Notes: a model not told the origin generated them from the sequence alone. DNA of 53,917 nucleotides from UBA7328 sp002471345 (GCA_964011275.1 CAXGOB010000027.1:1-53917); one strand, 5' to 3'; positions 1 through 9,666 are shown, counted from the stretch's first letter. Numbers and translations are program-made.

Positions 1-1353
1 AGGGCCTTGAGGTCTGGAGCTCAAATTGTCGTTGGCACGCCTGGAAGAACTGTTGACCTTATCAATAGAAGAAAATTGGACTTGAGTAATATCAATTATC
101 TGGTTTTGGATGAGGCAGATGAAATGCTTTCTATGGGCTTTCAAGATAGTCTAAATGCAATTCTTGAGGTTACTTCTGAGAATAGACAAACTGTACTGTT
201 TTCTGCCACAATGCCTAGGGAGATAAAAAGGATATCTAAAAAGTATATGAATGAACCACTGGAGATATCCGTGGTGACCGACAATAAAAGCACAACCAAT
301 GTTTCGCATGAGTACTATGTGACTTATGAAAAGAATAGGTATGAAGTACTCAAAAGACTAGCTGATTTTAACCCTAATATATACAGTATAGTATTTTGTA
401 GAACTAGATTAGAAACTCAAAAAATAGCAGATAAACTCATTCAAGATGGGTATAGTGCAGAAAGCATTCATGGGGACCTTTCTCAAGCACAGAGGGACTT
501 AGTCATGAAAAAATTCCGGAAGAAGAAAGTTCAAATGTTAGTTGCTACTGATGTTGCAGCCAGGGGAATAGATGTTGAAGATTTGACTCATGTCGTAAAT
601 TACAATCTTCCGGACAGTCTTGAAGCGTATGTACATAGAAGTGGAAGAACAGGAAGGGCTGATAAAAATGGAATTTGTATCACAATTATTAATGCTAGAG
701 AGAACGGAAGGATAAGGCAAGTTGAGAAAAAAATAGGCAGAAAATTTGATCTTAAAACAGTACCGTCAGGAGAAGAGGTGTGTGCAATAAGAATGATGAA
801 ATTGATTGACAGTGTCAGAAATGTAAATGTCAATGAAGAGGAGATTGCTCCTTTTATCAGTCAAATCCATGAGAGTCTTGAAGATTTAGATCGAGAAGAA
901 CTTATAAAAAAGTTTGTCTCTATGGAATTCAATAGATTTTTAGATTACTACAAAAATGCTGGTGATCTCAATGCCACACCAGGAAGAACAAGGGATAGAG
1001 ATAGAGATGGTGATAGAAGAGGGAGAAGAGAAAAAGGTGGAAACAGGGGTGGAGATTATTCTAGATTTTTTATCAACATTGGTAAGATTCAAAACCTCAG
1101 CCCTAAAGACTTAATTATGCTAATAAACAAGACGATGAAAGGTCGAACTTTTGGCATAGGTGAAATTGACCTTCAAAAGAACTTCAGTTTCTTTGAAATA
1201 GATAAAGGCATGGATGATGAGGTGATCAGAAGATTCAGGGGTAGCCAATACAAAGGCATGAAAATTAATGTAGAGGTAGCCAATCCAAAAGGCAGTAGAC
1301 CTAATAAAAAGAGAAAACCTCACCGAAAAGGATTTGGAAAAAAGAGAAGATAA
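1..1353 (+). CDS. DEAD-box ATP-dependent RNA helicase, DbpA/CsdA type (5' end cut by window)
   Basis: The reading frame is open from base 1, so the N-terminus with the Q motif and Walker A lies outside the window. Visible helicase motifs in order are TPGR (motif Ib), VLDEADEM (motif II), FSATMP (motif III), VATDVAARGIDV (motif V) and HRSGRTGR (motif VI). A linker very rich in Arg, Asp and Gly follows (about bases 985-1060), then a DbpA-type RNA-binding domain (about 1063-1290) and a basic Lys/Arg tail. In this family the C-terminal domain directs the helicase to structured RNA such as rRNA during ribosome assembly or cold adaptation. The gene ends at a strong hairpin terminator. The family call is secure; which paralog (dbpA, deaD or csdA) is not decidable here. 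Confidence 0.93.
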   Translation, partial: RALRSGAQIVVGTPGRTVDLINRRKLDLSNINYLVLDEADEMLSMGFQDSLNAILEVTSENRQTVLFSATMPREIKRISKKYMNEPLEISVVTDNKSTTNVSHEYYVTYEKNRYEVLKRLADFNPNIYSIVFCRTRLETQKIADKLIQDGYSAESIHGDLSQAQRDLVMKKFRKKKVQMLVATDVAARGIDVEDLTHVVNYNLPDSLEAYVHRSGRTGRADKNGICITIINARENGRIRQVEKKIGRKFDLKTVPSGEEVCAIRMMKLIDSVRNVNVNEEEIAPFISQIHESLEDLDREELIKKFVSMEFNRFLDYYKNAGDLNATPGRTRDRDRDGDRRGRREKGGNRGGDYSRFFINIGKIQNLSPKDLIMLINKTMKGRTFGIGEIDLQKNFSFFEIDKGMDDEVIRRFRGSQYKGMKINVEVANPKGSRPNKKRKPHRKGFGKKRR

Positions 1354-1397
1354 AAAAAGCCACATCAGAATATCTGATGTGGCTTTTTTCTTTTTTT
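1353..1397. terminator. Bidirectional Rho-independent terminator
   Basis: A perfect 10-bp stem GCCACATCAG / CTGATGTGGC (1359-1368 and 1374-1383) with a 5-nt loop is flanked by A6 on the left and T6 plus a further T-rich run on the right. It sits between two convergent genes, the helicase (+) and the giant repeat protein (-, ending at 1407). The A/T flanks let it work on both strands. Confidence 0.92.
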
Positions 1398-1406
1398 AAT
1401 ATTGTA

Positions 1407-4400
1407 TTAATGGACAATGAATTTGTCATAATAAGATTGTTCACTTGAGAACACTTTTATAAAATATACACCTTGTTCTAAATGAGAGAGGTTTATTTGG
1501 TTTTCTACTCCATCCTCTACAGCTACAATACTTTCCATGCGTAGAGCACCAGATTGATCATATATATACATTAACCCTCGAGTTGCATCTTCTTTGTTTG
1601 AAAAAGTCAAAGTTGCGAACTCAGATACAGGATTCGGAGAAATAGAGAAGGAGAACTTAGAATGATCTTGTTCTTGTATGATTCCTAAAATATTTTCCTC
1701 ACAATCACTAGAATTTCCCTCTATCCAATCAGTAGAATCATCACCTTCTCCGTCATATAAAAGACTCATACCATTTGAAAATGCTTCGATAAAAGTTCCC
1801 ATTGTCCAAATCTCTGCATTTACGGCTACAACTGACCTTCCATGTCCTGTACTTCCCCATTCGAGGTAATCTAATATGCTAGAAGCTTGTGAAAATACGT
1901 CATCCTTGTATAACCCAATTTCTCCATCATCAGGGCCATAATTTAGTAAAGAGGCGTCAATGGTTACATATTCACCTGGGGCGATTTGCTTAGAGCCACA
2001 AATGATTGATGCTGAATCAATCAACATATAATTTGGGAAGTTACATAAGAAGAATGGTGAAACGTCAATTGTATCATTACCGACATTTTTTAATTCAACA
2101 TTTCCATTGGAATTAACCTCATTAATTATCGGAACTCCCAATAAATTCTGAGACGGACAGCTTTCACCTGAATCATCTCTTGTTACGGTGATTGAATTGG
2201 ACAAAGCATGACAACCTGTGATATCACTTGTATTGCCACCTATGGTATCACCTTGTAAGTTTCCTTCCGAGCTCAAATGCCAGATCAAACATATACCTAC
2301 ACCTGCCGCATCAAAATCGACATTTGAAAAGTGAGGAGGTTTGCCTAATATGTTTCCACTAGTGTCAGTTACTAACCATTGAGACTCAATTCCTACATTG
2401 CCTAATAGTTCAATCTCATCTCTAGCTATGGTATCCATTAAGCCATCGACACAGAAACTAAATGGTCCCCCAGTTATCATCCCACCATTTGGTATCGACC
2501 TTGTTACGGTGATTGAATTAGAAAAAGCATGACATCCTATGATATCATTTATGTTGCCACCTACAGTGTCGCCTTCCAAACTCCCTTCTGAACTCAAATG
2601 CCAGATCAAACATATACCTACACCTGCCGCATCAAAATCGATATTTGAAAAATGAGGAGGTTTGCCTAATATGTTACCACTTTTATCTGTTACCAACCAT
2701 TGAGAATTAGTTTCTACATTGCCAAATATTGTGATCTCATCTGTACCTATTGTATCTCTTATACCATCTACACAAAAGCTAAATGGTCCTCCTGCTAAAG
2801 TTCCGCCATTTGGTATTGATCTGGAGACAGTTATTGAATTAGATAAAGCATGACAGCCTCTGAAATTGCTTAGATTGCCACCTACAGTATCTCCTTGTAA
2901 ACTTCCATCAGCACTCAAGTGCCAAATCAAACATATTCCAACTCCAGCCATGTCAAAATCAACATCTGAAAAGTGAGGAGGATTGCCTAATATGTTTCCA
3001 CTAGTATCAGTAATTAACCATTGAGATTCGCCCTCTATATTTCCTGATAGCGAAATCTCGTCTGTACCTATTGTATCTCTTATACCATCTACACAAAAGC
3101 TAAAAGGTCCTCCCGTCAATGTTCCTCCACTTGGAATTGATCTTGTTACGGTAACTGGATTGGACAAAGCATGACAGCCTAAGATATCATTTGCATTGCC
3201 ACCGACGGTATCACCTTGTAGAATTCCTTCAGAACTCAAATGCCAAATCAGACAAATCCCTACACCCGCCGCATCAAAATCGACATTTGAAAAGTGAGCA
3301 GGTTTACCTAATATGTTTCCACTAGTATCGGTTACTAACCATTGAGATTCACTTCCTATATTGCCAGATAGCATGATCTCATCTGTATCAATAGTATCTC
3401 TTATACCATCAACACAGAAATGAAATGGACCTCCAGATAACATGCCGCCGCTTGGTGCTGACCTTGTTACCGTGATTGGATTGGATAAAGCATGACAGCC
3501 AATAATATTATTGGCATTACCACCTATAGTATCGCCTAGTATGCTATTTTCTGAACTTAAATGCCATATCAAACAAATTCCTACACCGGCCGCATCAAAA
3601 TCGACATTTGAAAAGTGAGGAGGTTTGCCTAAAATAGTCCCACTGGTATCAGTCACTAACCATTGAGATTCACTTCCTAGATTACCAGATAATGTGACTT
3701 CTTCTGTGCCTATAGTATCTCTTTGGCCATCGATACAGAAACTAAATGGTCCTCCTGTCAACAGACCACCACTTGGCGTTGATCTTATAACGGTGATTGG
3801 ATTCGATAAAGCATGACAGCCTAAGATGTTATTTGTATTACCACCTACGGTATCGCCTTCTAAATTTCCTTCTGAACTCAAGTGCCAGATCAAACATGTT
3901 CCTACTCCTGCAGCATCAAAATCGACATTTGAAAAGTGAGGAGGTTTGCCTAATATATTTCCACTTGTATCAGTAACTAGCCATTGAGATACACTTCCTG
4001 TATTACTGGATAATGTGATGTCAATTGTACCTATTGTATCTCTTTGTCCATCCATACAGAAACTGAATGGTCCACCAGTTAGCATTCCACCATTTGGTGA
4101 TGATCTTGTTACTGTAATCGGATTGGATAAAGCATGACAGCCAATAATATTAGTTGTGCTTCCACCTATTGTATCTCCTTGTATACTGCCGGCTGAGCTT
4201 AAATGCCAAATCAAACATATCCCTACATCGGCCGCATCAAAATCGACATTTGAAAAGTGAGGAGGTTTGCCTAATATGTTTCCACTAGTATCAGTCACTA
4301 ACCATTGAGATTCACTTCCTATGTAGTCTGTTAATGTGATCTCATCAATGCCTATAGTATCTCTTAAATCATCAACACAGAAACTAAATGGTCCTCCAGT

Positions 4401-7400
4401 CAATATACCACTAGTTGGAATTGATCTTTTTATTGTGATTGGATTGGATAGAGAATGACAGCCAATGATATCATTTGCATTACCACCTATAGTATCGCCT
4501 AGTATGCTATTTTCTGAGCTCAAATGCCATATCAAACAAATCCCTACACCTGCCGCATCAAAATCGACATTTGAAAAATGAGGGGGTTTGCCTAATATGT
4601 TTCCACTAGTATCAGTAACTAACCATTGAGATTCACTTCCTCTATTTTCGGATAATATGATCTCATCCATGCCAATAGTATCTCTTAGATCATCAACACA
4701 GAAACTAAATGGACCTCCTGTTAACAGACCGCCACTTGGTGTTGATCTTGTCACAGTGATTGAATTGGACAAAGCATGGCAACCAAACATGTTATTAATG
4801 TTACCACCTACTGAATCCCCTTGTAAACTGCCAGCTGAACTTAAATGCCAGATCATACAAACTCCAACTCCTGCCACGTCAAAGTCGACATTTGAAAAGT
4901 GAGAGGGTTTGCCTAATATATTTCCAAGGGTATCAGTAATTAACCATTGAGATACACTTCCTGTATTTTCGGATAATATGATCTCATCTATACCAATAGT
5001 ATCTCTTAGATCATCAACACAGAAACTAAATGGACCTCCAGTCAATATGCCACCACTTGATGTAGATCTTATAACTGTGATTGGATTGGACAGAGCATGA
5101 CAGCCTATAAAATCATTTACATTTCCACCTAATGTATCTGCTGGAATACTTCCTTCTGAACTCAAATGCCAGATTAAACATATACCTACACCTGCAGCAT
5201 CAAAATCGACATTTGAAAAATGAAGAGGTTTACCTAAAATGTTACCTGTTGTATCAGTTACCAGCCATTGAGATTCGCTTCCTATATTACCGGATAATGT
5301 GATATCATCTGTAGCAATAGTATCTCTAATACCATCCACACAAAAACTAAAAGGACCTCCTATTAACAGGCCACCACCTGGTGTTGTTCTTGTTACGGCA
5401 ACGGAATTAGAGAATTCGTGACAGCCTATGATATCATTTGTATTCCCACCTACTGTATCACCTTGTAAATTTCCAGCTGAACTCAAATGCCAGATCAAAC
5501 ATGATCCTACTCCAGCTGCATCAAAGTCTACTGAAGAATAATGAGGTGGTAGGCCTAAGATATTGCCACTTGTATCTGTGATAACCCATTGAGATTGGCT
5601 TCCAACGTTTCCTGACAAAGTGATCTCGTTTATATCAATTGTATCTGTTAGCCCATCTACACAAAAATTAAATGGACCTCCTGTTAGCATACCACCACTC
5701 GAAATTGATCTAGTTACCAAGATTGAATTCGATAAAGCATGACAACCTACGATATCATTGGTATTCCCTCCAATGGTATCTCCTTGTATCATGCCTTCTG
5801 AACTTAAATGCGATATCCAACATAATCCTACTCCGGCTGCATCAAAGTCTACCTCGGAATAGTGAGATGGCAAGGCTAGGATTTTGCCACTAGTATCTGT
5901 AACTAGCCATTTGGATTGACTTCCTATGTTACCAGATAAAGTAATCTCATTTGTACTTATGGTGTCTTTTATACCATCAGCACAAAAACTAAATGGCCCC
6001 CCTGTTAAGATTCCTTTCTGAACTCCAGTTCTTTCTACTTTTACCGAATTTGATAAATCATAACAGCCATTTAGATCATTATTTATATTATTCCCATTTA
6101 TAAGTCCTGAAATATTTTCTTCAAAACTAAGATGCCATATAAGACAATTTCCTCCTTCTGTTTCGTCAAAGTTCACATCTTCCAGATTCCCAGGCAATCC
6201 TAGTATAAGACCTGTTTCATCAGTAATAACCCATTGAAAATTGCCACCAGAGTTGCTAGTGATAGAAACATCGGCCTCAGCAATGACATCCGGTTCTCCA
6301 TCGCCAACACAAAAGGTAAAAGGTCCTCCACTTAAAAGGCCACCTACAACTTCACCTCTATTAATTGTTACAGGGTTTGATAAATCGTAACATCCGGAAA
6401 GGTCAGTAAGTACATTGTTCTCAAGAGAGATGCCAGAAACTCCAGACTCATACCCTAAGTTCCAAAGTAAACAAATCCCTATTCCTGCCTCATCAAAATC
6501 TACATTTGATAGTGAAGGTGGTAATCCAATAATTTTTCCTTGAGTATCAGTAATTATCCATTGATTAAGGGAACCTTTATTTTGAGATAATGATAAGTCA
6601 GAAGATAGGATTATATCTGGTAAGCCATCACCGACACAAAAACTAAAAGGGCCTCCTGTCAATTGACCTCCACTAACTTCGTTCCTTTTAACTTCAATAG
6701 AGTTTGTTAAATCAAAAATGCCAATTAAGTTTTCGACATTACTACCTATAAATAATCCTGATATAGATCCTGAATAATTGAGATGGTAAATGTTGCATGA
6801 CCCTTCTCCTGTCAAATCAAAATTTATTTCTGTAAAACTCTGCGGCAGCAATAAAATTTGGCCATTTGCATCGGTTATAATCCACTGTGAATTAAGGCTT
6901 CCTTCACCATTTAGGACAATTGAATCTTCGTCGATTAAATCAGGACTGCCATCTCCTGAACAAAAAGTGAAAGGGCCACCAACTATATTATGTTCACTGC
7001 TTGGAGTACTTATTGCTTCTACAACAAGGTCTTCTAAATCCCAAATTGAAATATTAGCTCCATTATTTACTGGGCAATAAGGCAATAACTCAAAATTGAA
7101 AATTGCTGACCCATTAACTTCGAAGTTTGGATTGTTATCAAAATCAAAAGATTCTAGAGAAAAGCCCCTGGTCGATGAAATATCCGACCTTTCATAAATC
7201 ACATTTCCTCCTCTTAAAACTCTAACTCCATATTTGGTTGGATAATTATTTGAACCGGATGAACCGCCTAACCATGCAAAATTTCGTGGAGAGGACTCAT
7301 AGAAATGCAAGTTGTTCAATAACGCTCCACTCGATTGGGGAGAAGTAATTTTCACATCAAATCTTACACTTCGAGCACTGCCTGCTTCGTATAAGCATGA

Positions 7401-7715
7401 GCTAGATGCTCCAACACACATAGCAGAAGTAAAATCTAATCCTAAAACACATGAATGAGGATTCTCACTTGGGTTATTTCTATAGAGTCTATTACCAATT
7501 AACTCAATCTCTGGACCTGATTCGCTATTTTCCTCTCTTGCTGTAAACTCGTCATAATTCTCATTGGTTCCTGTGACATCAGCTTCACAATCGTTAAAGT
7601 CAATAATGATCCTTGATGTTCCATTATTTTCATTATTAGGATAGCAATGTGAGCTTATCGAAAAAGCAAAAATCCAGCAAAACGTTAAAAATATGGAGTA
7701 ACTTTTAATTTTCAT
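1407..7715 (-). CDS. Giant secreted repeat protein with T9SS type A sorting domain
   Basis: About 2102 residues. The chosen start (7715) gives a clean signal peptide beginning MKIKSYSIFLTFCW; an ATG at 7733 would add MLNCFI in front. Regions in order: signal peptide (1-25); a Cys-containing N-terminal domain I cannot name (about 30-235); 15 tandem units (about 244-1846), each with GGPF.FC, QW..TD..G.I, VDFD..G...C.IWHL and GCH.LSN; a lamin-tail-like beta domain (about 1855-2010); and a C-terminal T9SS sorting domain with SPNPV and GVYFIKV. It should cross the inner membrane by Sec and the outer membrane by type IX secretion, ending up on the surface or released. Regular units carry three Cys each. 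An adhesin or matrix role is inference only. The gene is probably monocistronic, with a candidate promoter at 7808-7815. Confidence 0.93.
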   Translation of the reverse strand: MKIKSYSIFLTFCWIFAFSISSHCYPNNENNGTSRIIIDFNDCEADVTGTNENYDEFTAREENSESGPEIELIGNRLYRNNPSENPHSCVLGLDFTSAMCVGASSSCLYEAGSARSVRFDVKITSPQSSGALLNNLHFYESSPRNFAWLGGSSGSNNYPTKYGVRVLRGGNVIYERSDISSTRGFSLESFDFDNNPNFEVNGSAIFNFELLPYCPVNNGANISIWDLEDLVVEAISTPSSEHNIVGGPFTFCSGDGSPDLIDEDSIVLNGEGSLNSQWIITDANGQILLLPQSFTEINFDLTGEGSCNIYHLNYSGSISGLFIGSNVENLIGIFDLTNSIEVKRNEVSGGQLTGGPFSFCVGDGLPDIILSSDLSLSQNKGSLNQWIITDTQGKIIGLPPSLSNVDFDEAGIGICLLWNLGYESGVSGISLENNVLTDLSGCYDLSNPVTINRGEVVGGLLSGGPFTFCVGDGEPDVIAEADVSITSNSGGNFQWVITDETGLILGLPGNLEDVNFDETEGGNCLIWHLSFEENISGLINGNNINNDLNGCYDLSNSVKVERTGVQKGILTGGPFSFCADGIKDTISTNEITLSGNIGSQSKWLVTDTSGKILALPSHYSEVDFDAAGVGLCWISHLSSEGMIQGDTIGGNTNDIVGCHALSNSILVTRSISSGGMLTGGPFNFCVDGLTDTIDINEITLSGNVGSQSQWVITDTSGNILGLPPHYSSVDFDAAGVGSCLIWHLSSAGNLQGDTVGGNTNDIIGCHEFSNSVAVTRTTPGGGLLIGGPFSFCVDGIRDTIATDDITLSGNIGSESQWLVTDTTGNILGKPLHFSNVDFDAAGVGICLIWHLSSEGSIPADTLGGNVNDFIGCHALSNPITVIRSTSSGGILTGGPFSFCVDDLRDTIGIDEIILSENTGSVSQWLITDTLGNILGKPSHFSNVDFDVAGVGVCMIWHLSSAGSLQGDSVGGNINNMFGCHALSNSITVTRSTPSGGLLTGGPFSFCVDDLRDTIGMDEIILSENRGSESQWLVTDTSGNILGKPPHFSNVDFDAAGVGICLIWHLSSENSILGDTIGGNANDIIGCHSLSNPITIKRSIPTSGILTGGPFSFCVDDLRDTIGIDEITLTDYIGSESQWLVTDTSGNILGKPPHFSNVDFDAADVGICLIWHLSSAGSIQGDTIGGSTTNIIGCHALSNPITVTRSSPNGGMLTGGPFSFCMDGQRDTIGTIDITLSSNTGSVSQWLVTDTSGNILGKPPHFSNVDFDAAGVGTCLIWHLSSEGNLEGDTVGGNTNNILGCHALSNPITVIRSTPSGGLLTGGPFSFCIDGQRDTIGTEEVTLSGNLGSESQWLVTDTSGTILGKPPHFSNVDFDAAGVGICLIWHLSSENSILGDTIGGNANNIIGCHALSNPITVTRSAPSGGMLSGGPFHFCVDGIRDTIDTDEIMLSGNIGSESQWLVTDTSGNILGKPAHFSNVDFDAAGVGICLIWHLSSEGILQGDTVGGNANDILGCHALSNPVTVTRSIPSGGTLTGGPFSFCVDGIRDTIGTDEISLSGNIEGESQWLITDTSGNILGNPPHFSDVDFDMAGVGICLIWHLSADGSLQGDTVGGNLSNFRGCHALSNSITVSRSIPNGGTLAGGPFSFCVDGIRDTIGTDEITIFGNVETNSQWLVTDKSGNILGKPPHFSNIDFDAAGVGICLIWHLSSEGSLEGDTVGGNINDIIGCHAFSNSITVTRSIPNGGMITGGPFSFCVDGLMDTIARDEIELLGNVGIESQWLVTDTSGNILGKPPHFSNVDFDAAGVGICLIWHLSSEGNLQGDTIGGNTSDITGCHALSNSITVTRDDSGESCPSQNLLGVPIINEVNSNGNVELKNVGNDTIDVSPFFLCNFPNYMLIDSASIICGSKQIAPGEYVTIDASLLNYGPDDGEIGLYKDDVFSQASSILDYLEWGSTGHGRSVVAVNAEIWTMGTFIEAFSNGMSLLYDGEGDDSTDWIEGNSSDCEENILGIIQEQDHSKFSFSISPNPVSEFATLTFSNKEDATRGLMYIYDQSGALRMESIVAVEDGVENQINLSHLEQGVYFIKVFSSEQSYYDKFIVH
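2178..6005 (-). repeat. Twelve tandem 321-bp coding repeats with perfect phase
   Basis: The 9-mer marking VDFDA on the coding strand (tcaaaatcg or a close variant on the plus strand) starts at 2311, 2632, 2953, 3274, 3595, 3916, 4237, 4558, 4879, 5200, 5521 and 5842, so eleven consecutive intervals are exactly 321 bp (107 codons). No indel interrupts the phase. Long stretches around the marker are nearly identical in most units. Three Cys fall at unit positions 8, 62 and 88. Confidence 0.97.
6006..6983 (-). repeat. Three diverged N-terminal units of the same repeat family
   Basis: These units share GGPF.FC, QW.ITD, NFD or VDFD, and LSN or LTN with the regular array. They differ in carrying C.GDG.PD instead of CVDG..DTI and in marker spacings of 324, 327 and 324 bp (markers at about 6166, 6493 and 6817). 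The unit nearest the N-terminus lacks the third Cys. They look like older copies, with the regular twelve derived by later amplification. Confidence 0.9.
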
Positions 7716-7733
7716 GATGAAGCAGTTAAGCAA

Positions 7734-8104
7734 GTTGAATTGAAGATTTTAAGTAATTCTAAACCAATTAGTTTCTCGTTTCAGAATTCTCAGATAGGCT
7801 AGTGCCACAAAGGTACTCTTTTCAAAAATTCTATTCTATGGGAAATACCCTAATTTAATCCAGATGTAAAGAAGATTACATTTTCAGTATAGGCAGTTTT
7901 ATAAGATAGGCGACTATTTTGAAAGTTTTCACCATTCTCTTGATTTTAGGAATGATTATGAAATATGGAGAATCCTTGAGTTTTAGAAAATATCAACTCA
8001 TAATTCTATGTTCAATAATCAACAGGTTTTGTTTGAGAAATATATTCTAAGAGAACATTCTCATGCCTAAATCATTCATATTCAATTTATTACAAAAACA
8101 AACA
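7734..8104. other. 371-bp divergent intergenic region
   Basis: This is the only gap over 300 bp. It separates the minus-strand giant gene from the plus-strand DUF2911 gene and must hold both promoters. It contains one exact minus-strand TAnnTTTG match (7808-7815). I find no exact plus-strand match, no tRNA-like fold, no strong hairpin and no convincing small gene. An in-frame upstream ATG at 8063 would add 14 residues before the DUF2911 signal peptide and is less likely as a start. Confidence 0.6.
7808..7815 (-). promoter_or_regulatory. Candidate Bacteroidota -7 element for the giant repeat gene
   Basis: The minus strand reads TACCTTTG, an exact match to TAnnTTTG, about 93 bases before the chosen start. 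I see no clear TTTG -33 element at the usual distance, so this rests on the -7 motif alone. Confidence 0.4.
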
Positions 8105-8632
8105 ATGAAAAATTTATTCTTACTATTTACCATTTTATTTGCAGGTTTAACTCTTTCAGCTCAAGACGAGAATAGAGCCCCAAGCCCATCATCAACTGTC
8201 ATGCAAAAAGTAGGCTTAACAGATATTATGGTGGAATACTCTAGACCAGGTGTAAAGGACAGAGAAATCTTTAGTGAAGATGGACTTCAAGCTTATGGAA
8301 AAATGTGGCGGACTGGAGCAAATACTGCGACTAAAATTACCTTTAGTGATGATGTGAAAGTAGAAGGAAATGATATTAAAGCTGGATCCTATAGTATAAC
8401 TTCTGTTCCAGGAGCCAAGTCATGGAAAGTAAATTTATATCCATATGATGGCACCAGATGGTCTTCATATAGAGACACTACACCTGCAGCATCAATGATG
8501 ATCACTCCAGAACAAATAGGCTCTTCAGTAGAGTCTTTCTTGATCGACATTAACGATCTTAGAGATCATTCTGCAACAATGTATTTAGTTTGGGAAAAGA
8601 CTGCAGTTCCAATTAAAATTGAAGTGAAATAA
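8105..8632 (+). CDS. DUF2911 family secreted protein
   Basis: 175 residues. The start at 8105 places a standard signal peptide (MKNLFLLFTILFAGLTLSAQ) at the N-terminus; the upstream in-frame ATG at 8063 would bury it. The mature part matches DUF2911, with R-A-P-S-P-S-S near the start, VEYSRPGVKDREIF, WRTGANTATKITFS and a central WKVNLY strand. DUF2911 proteins are common exported proteins of Bacteroidota with no established activity. It is followed by a hairpin terminator and looks monocistronic. It is predicted to be periplasmic or secreted, with no sorting domain and no lipobox. Confidence 0.88.
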   Translation: MKNLFLLFTILFAGLTLSAQDENRAPSPSSTVMQKVGLTDIMVEYSRPGVKDREIFSEDGLQAYGKMWRTGANTATKITFSDDVKVEGNDIKAGSYSITSVPGAKSWKVNLYPYDGTRWSSYRDTTPAASMMITPEQIGSSVESFLIDINDLRDHSATMYLVWEKTAVPIKIEVK

Positions 8633-8657
8633 GATTTACAATTTTATAAATCAATAG

Positions 8658-8686
8658 GCCATACAATTTATTTTGTATGGCTTTTT
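8658..8686 (+). terminator. Rho-independent terminator after the DUF2911 gene
   Basis: A 9-bp stem GCCATACAA / TTGTATGGC (8658-8666 and 8673-8681) with a 6-nt AT loop is followed by TTTTT. It lies between convergent genes. The minus-strand side has no T run, so it works best for the plus strand. Confidence 0.8.
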
Positions 8687-9666
8687 CATTTCAATAAAGT
8701 GGACAAATCTCCAGCCACTTCAAGTCCGGCATTTCTGCCTGAATCTTCAAGTAATATCATGTCGTTCTTTTTATCCGAAAGTTTTATATTCAGGATGGAT
8801 GTCATGCTCTCATTTATTCTGCCATCCATGAATCCTTGAATTGGAGATGCTAAAGAAGCTGTAGATGATCTAATAGCTTCAATTTCTAGTAAATGCTTTC
8901 CGTTTTCATATACTAATTCTACTTTCTCTTTATCCACATGACATTTTCTGAGTTTTGTATTGTTATAAGTAGTAAACTCAATTATTCTATCTTGAATAAG
9001 CACACCAGCAATATATCCTGTAAATGAGGAACCTATCCATGGAATCCTGGCCACAGAAGATTTTAGCGAAACGTTCTCGGAATTAAAATGGTTAGATTGC
9101 ATCCAGATATACCCTGAAGGGAAAGAGCGTCCCCAATCCTTTTCCATATATCCTTTTCCCCCGTCAAAAGAAATTTCTTTTCCATCATACACCAAACTCC
9201 CATTTAATGAATGGTTCATACTGAGAATGCCATGGTAGCATTGCATAAATGGTACAAATGAAAATGGTCCCATAATTCCAGGAGAATACCATTCATTGGA
9301 CCATGGCGTATTTTCAGTCATATGAACTTTGCCTTTAATGATCTTTGAATCTAATTCAACCGAACCTAATGTAAATGAGTTGTTCTCAATTTTGACGTCA
9401 AAAGAATTTGGCTGAGCCATAAATTCCTCAAACTTATACTTGATGTAATGAGCTTTATTAGTTTTTCCATCCAAAACCTGAACAAATGCTTGCTTGGAGC
9501 CTTTGTTATCCATTGCGACTCCTGGGATTATAGCAAAAATGTGTTGTTCATCTTTACTTACTAATTTATAGTACCATCCTTCAAAATAAGACTTCTCTTT
9601 ACCCCAACCGTGATAAACTTCTGAGTTGAAAAGAGCATGTAATCTTCTTAATATCATGTTGTCCAT
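8686..9666 (-). CDS. Tocopherol cyclase-like protein
   Basis: 326 residues, soluble, no signal peptide. It carries hallmarks of the tocopherol cyclase family: FEGWYYK near residue 30, W-x-NEWYSPGIMGPFSFVPFM in the middle, a CYHG motif, then MEKDWGRSFPSGYIWMQSNHF. Plant and cyanobacterial members close the chromanol ring of tocopherol; bacterial relatives in non-photosynthetic groups have no settled substrate. Its start overlaps the stop of the preceding UbiA-like gene by one base (TAATG), implying translational coupling and a joint role. It is the last gene of the pyrE operon. The family call is good; the substrate is unknown. Confidence 0.85.
   Translation of the reverse strand: MDNMILRRLHALFNSEVYHGWGKEKSYFEGWYYKLVSKDEQHIFAIIPGVAMDNKGSKQAFVQVLDGKTNKAHYIKYKFEEFMAQPNSFDVKIENNSFTLGSVELDSKIIKGKVHMTENTPWSNEWYSPGIMGPFSFVPFMQCYHGILSMNHSLNGSLVYDGKEISFDGGKGYMEKDWGRSFPSGYIWMQSNHFNSENVSLKSSVARIPWIGSSFTGYIAGVLIQDRIIEFTTYNNTKLRKCHVDKEKVELVYENGKHLLEIEAIRSSTASLASPIQGFMDGRINESMTSILNIKLSDKKNDMILLEDSGRNAGLEVAGDLSTLLK

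Noticed and set aside
2178..6983. The array as a CRISPR locus or noncoding satellite
   Set aside because: The 321-bp unit is far too long for CRISPR, the whole stretch is one open frame, and variation respects codons.
1678..7080. Plus-strand open frames opposite the giant gene (near 1678, 4657 and 6790)
   Set aside because: They are mirror frames of the minus-strand repeat gene, with no start context and no family resemblance.
7734..8104. A tRNA or small RNA in the largest gap
   Set aside because: I could find no cloverleaf, no T-loop GTTCRA sequence and no stable hairpin with a T run.
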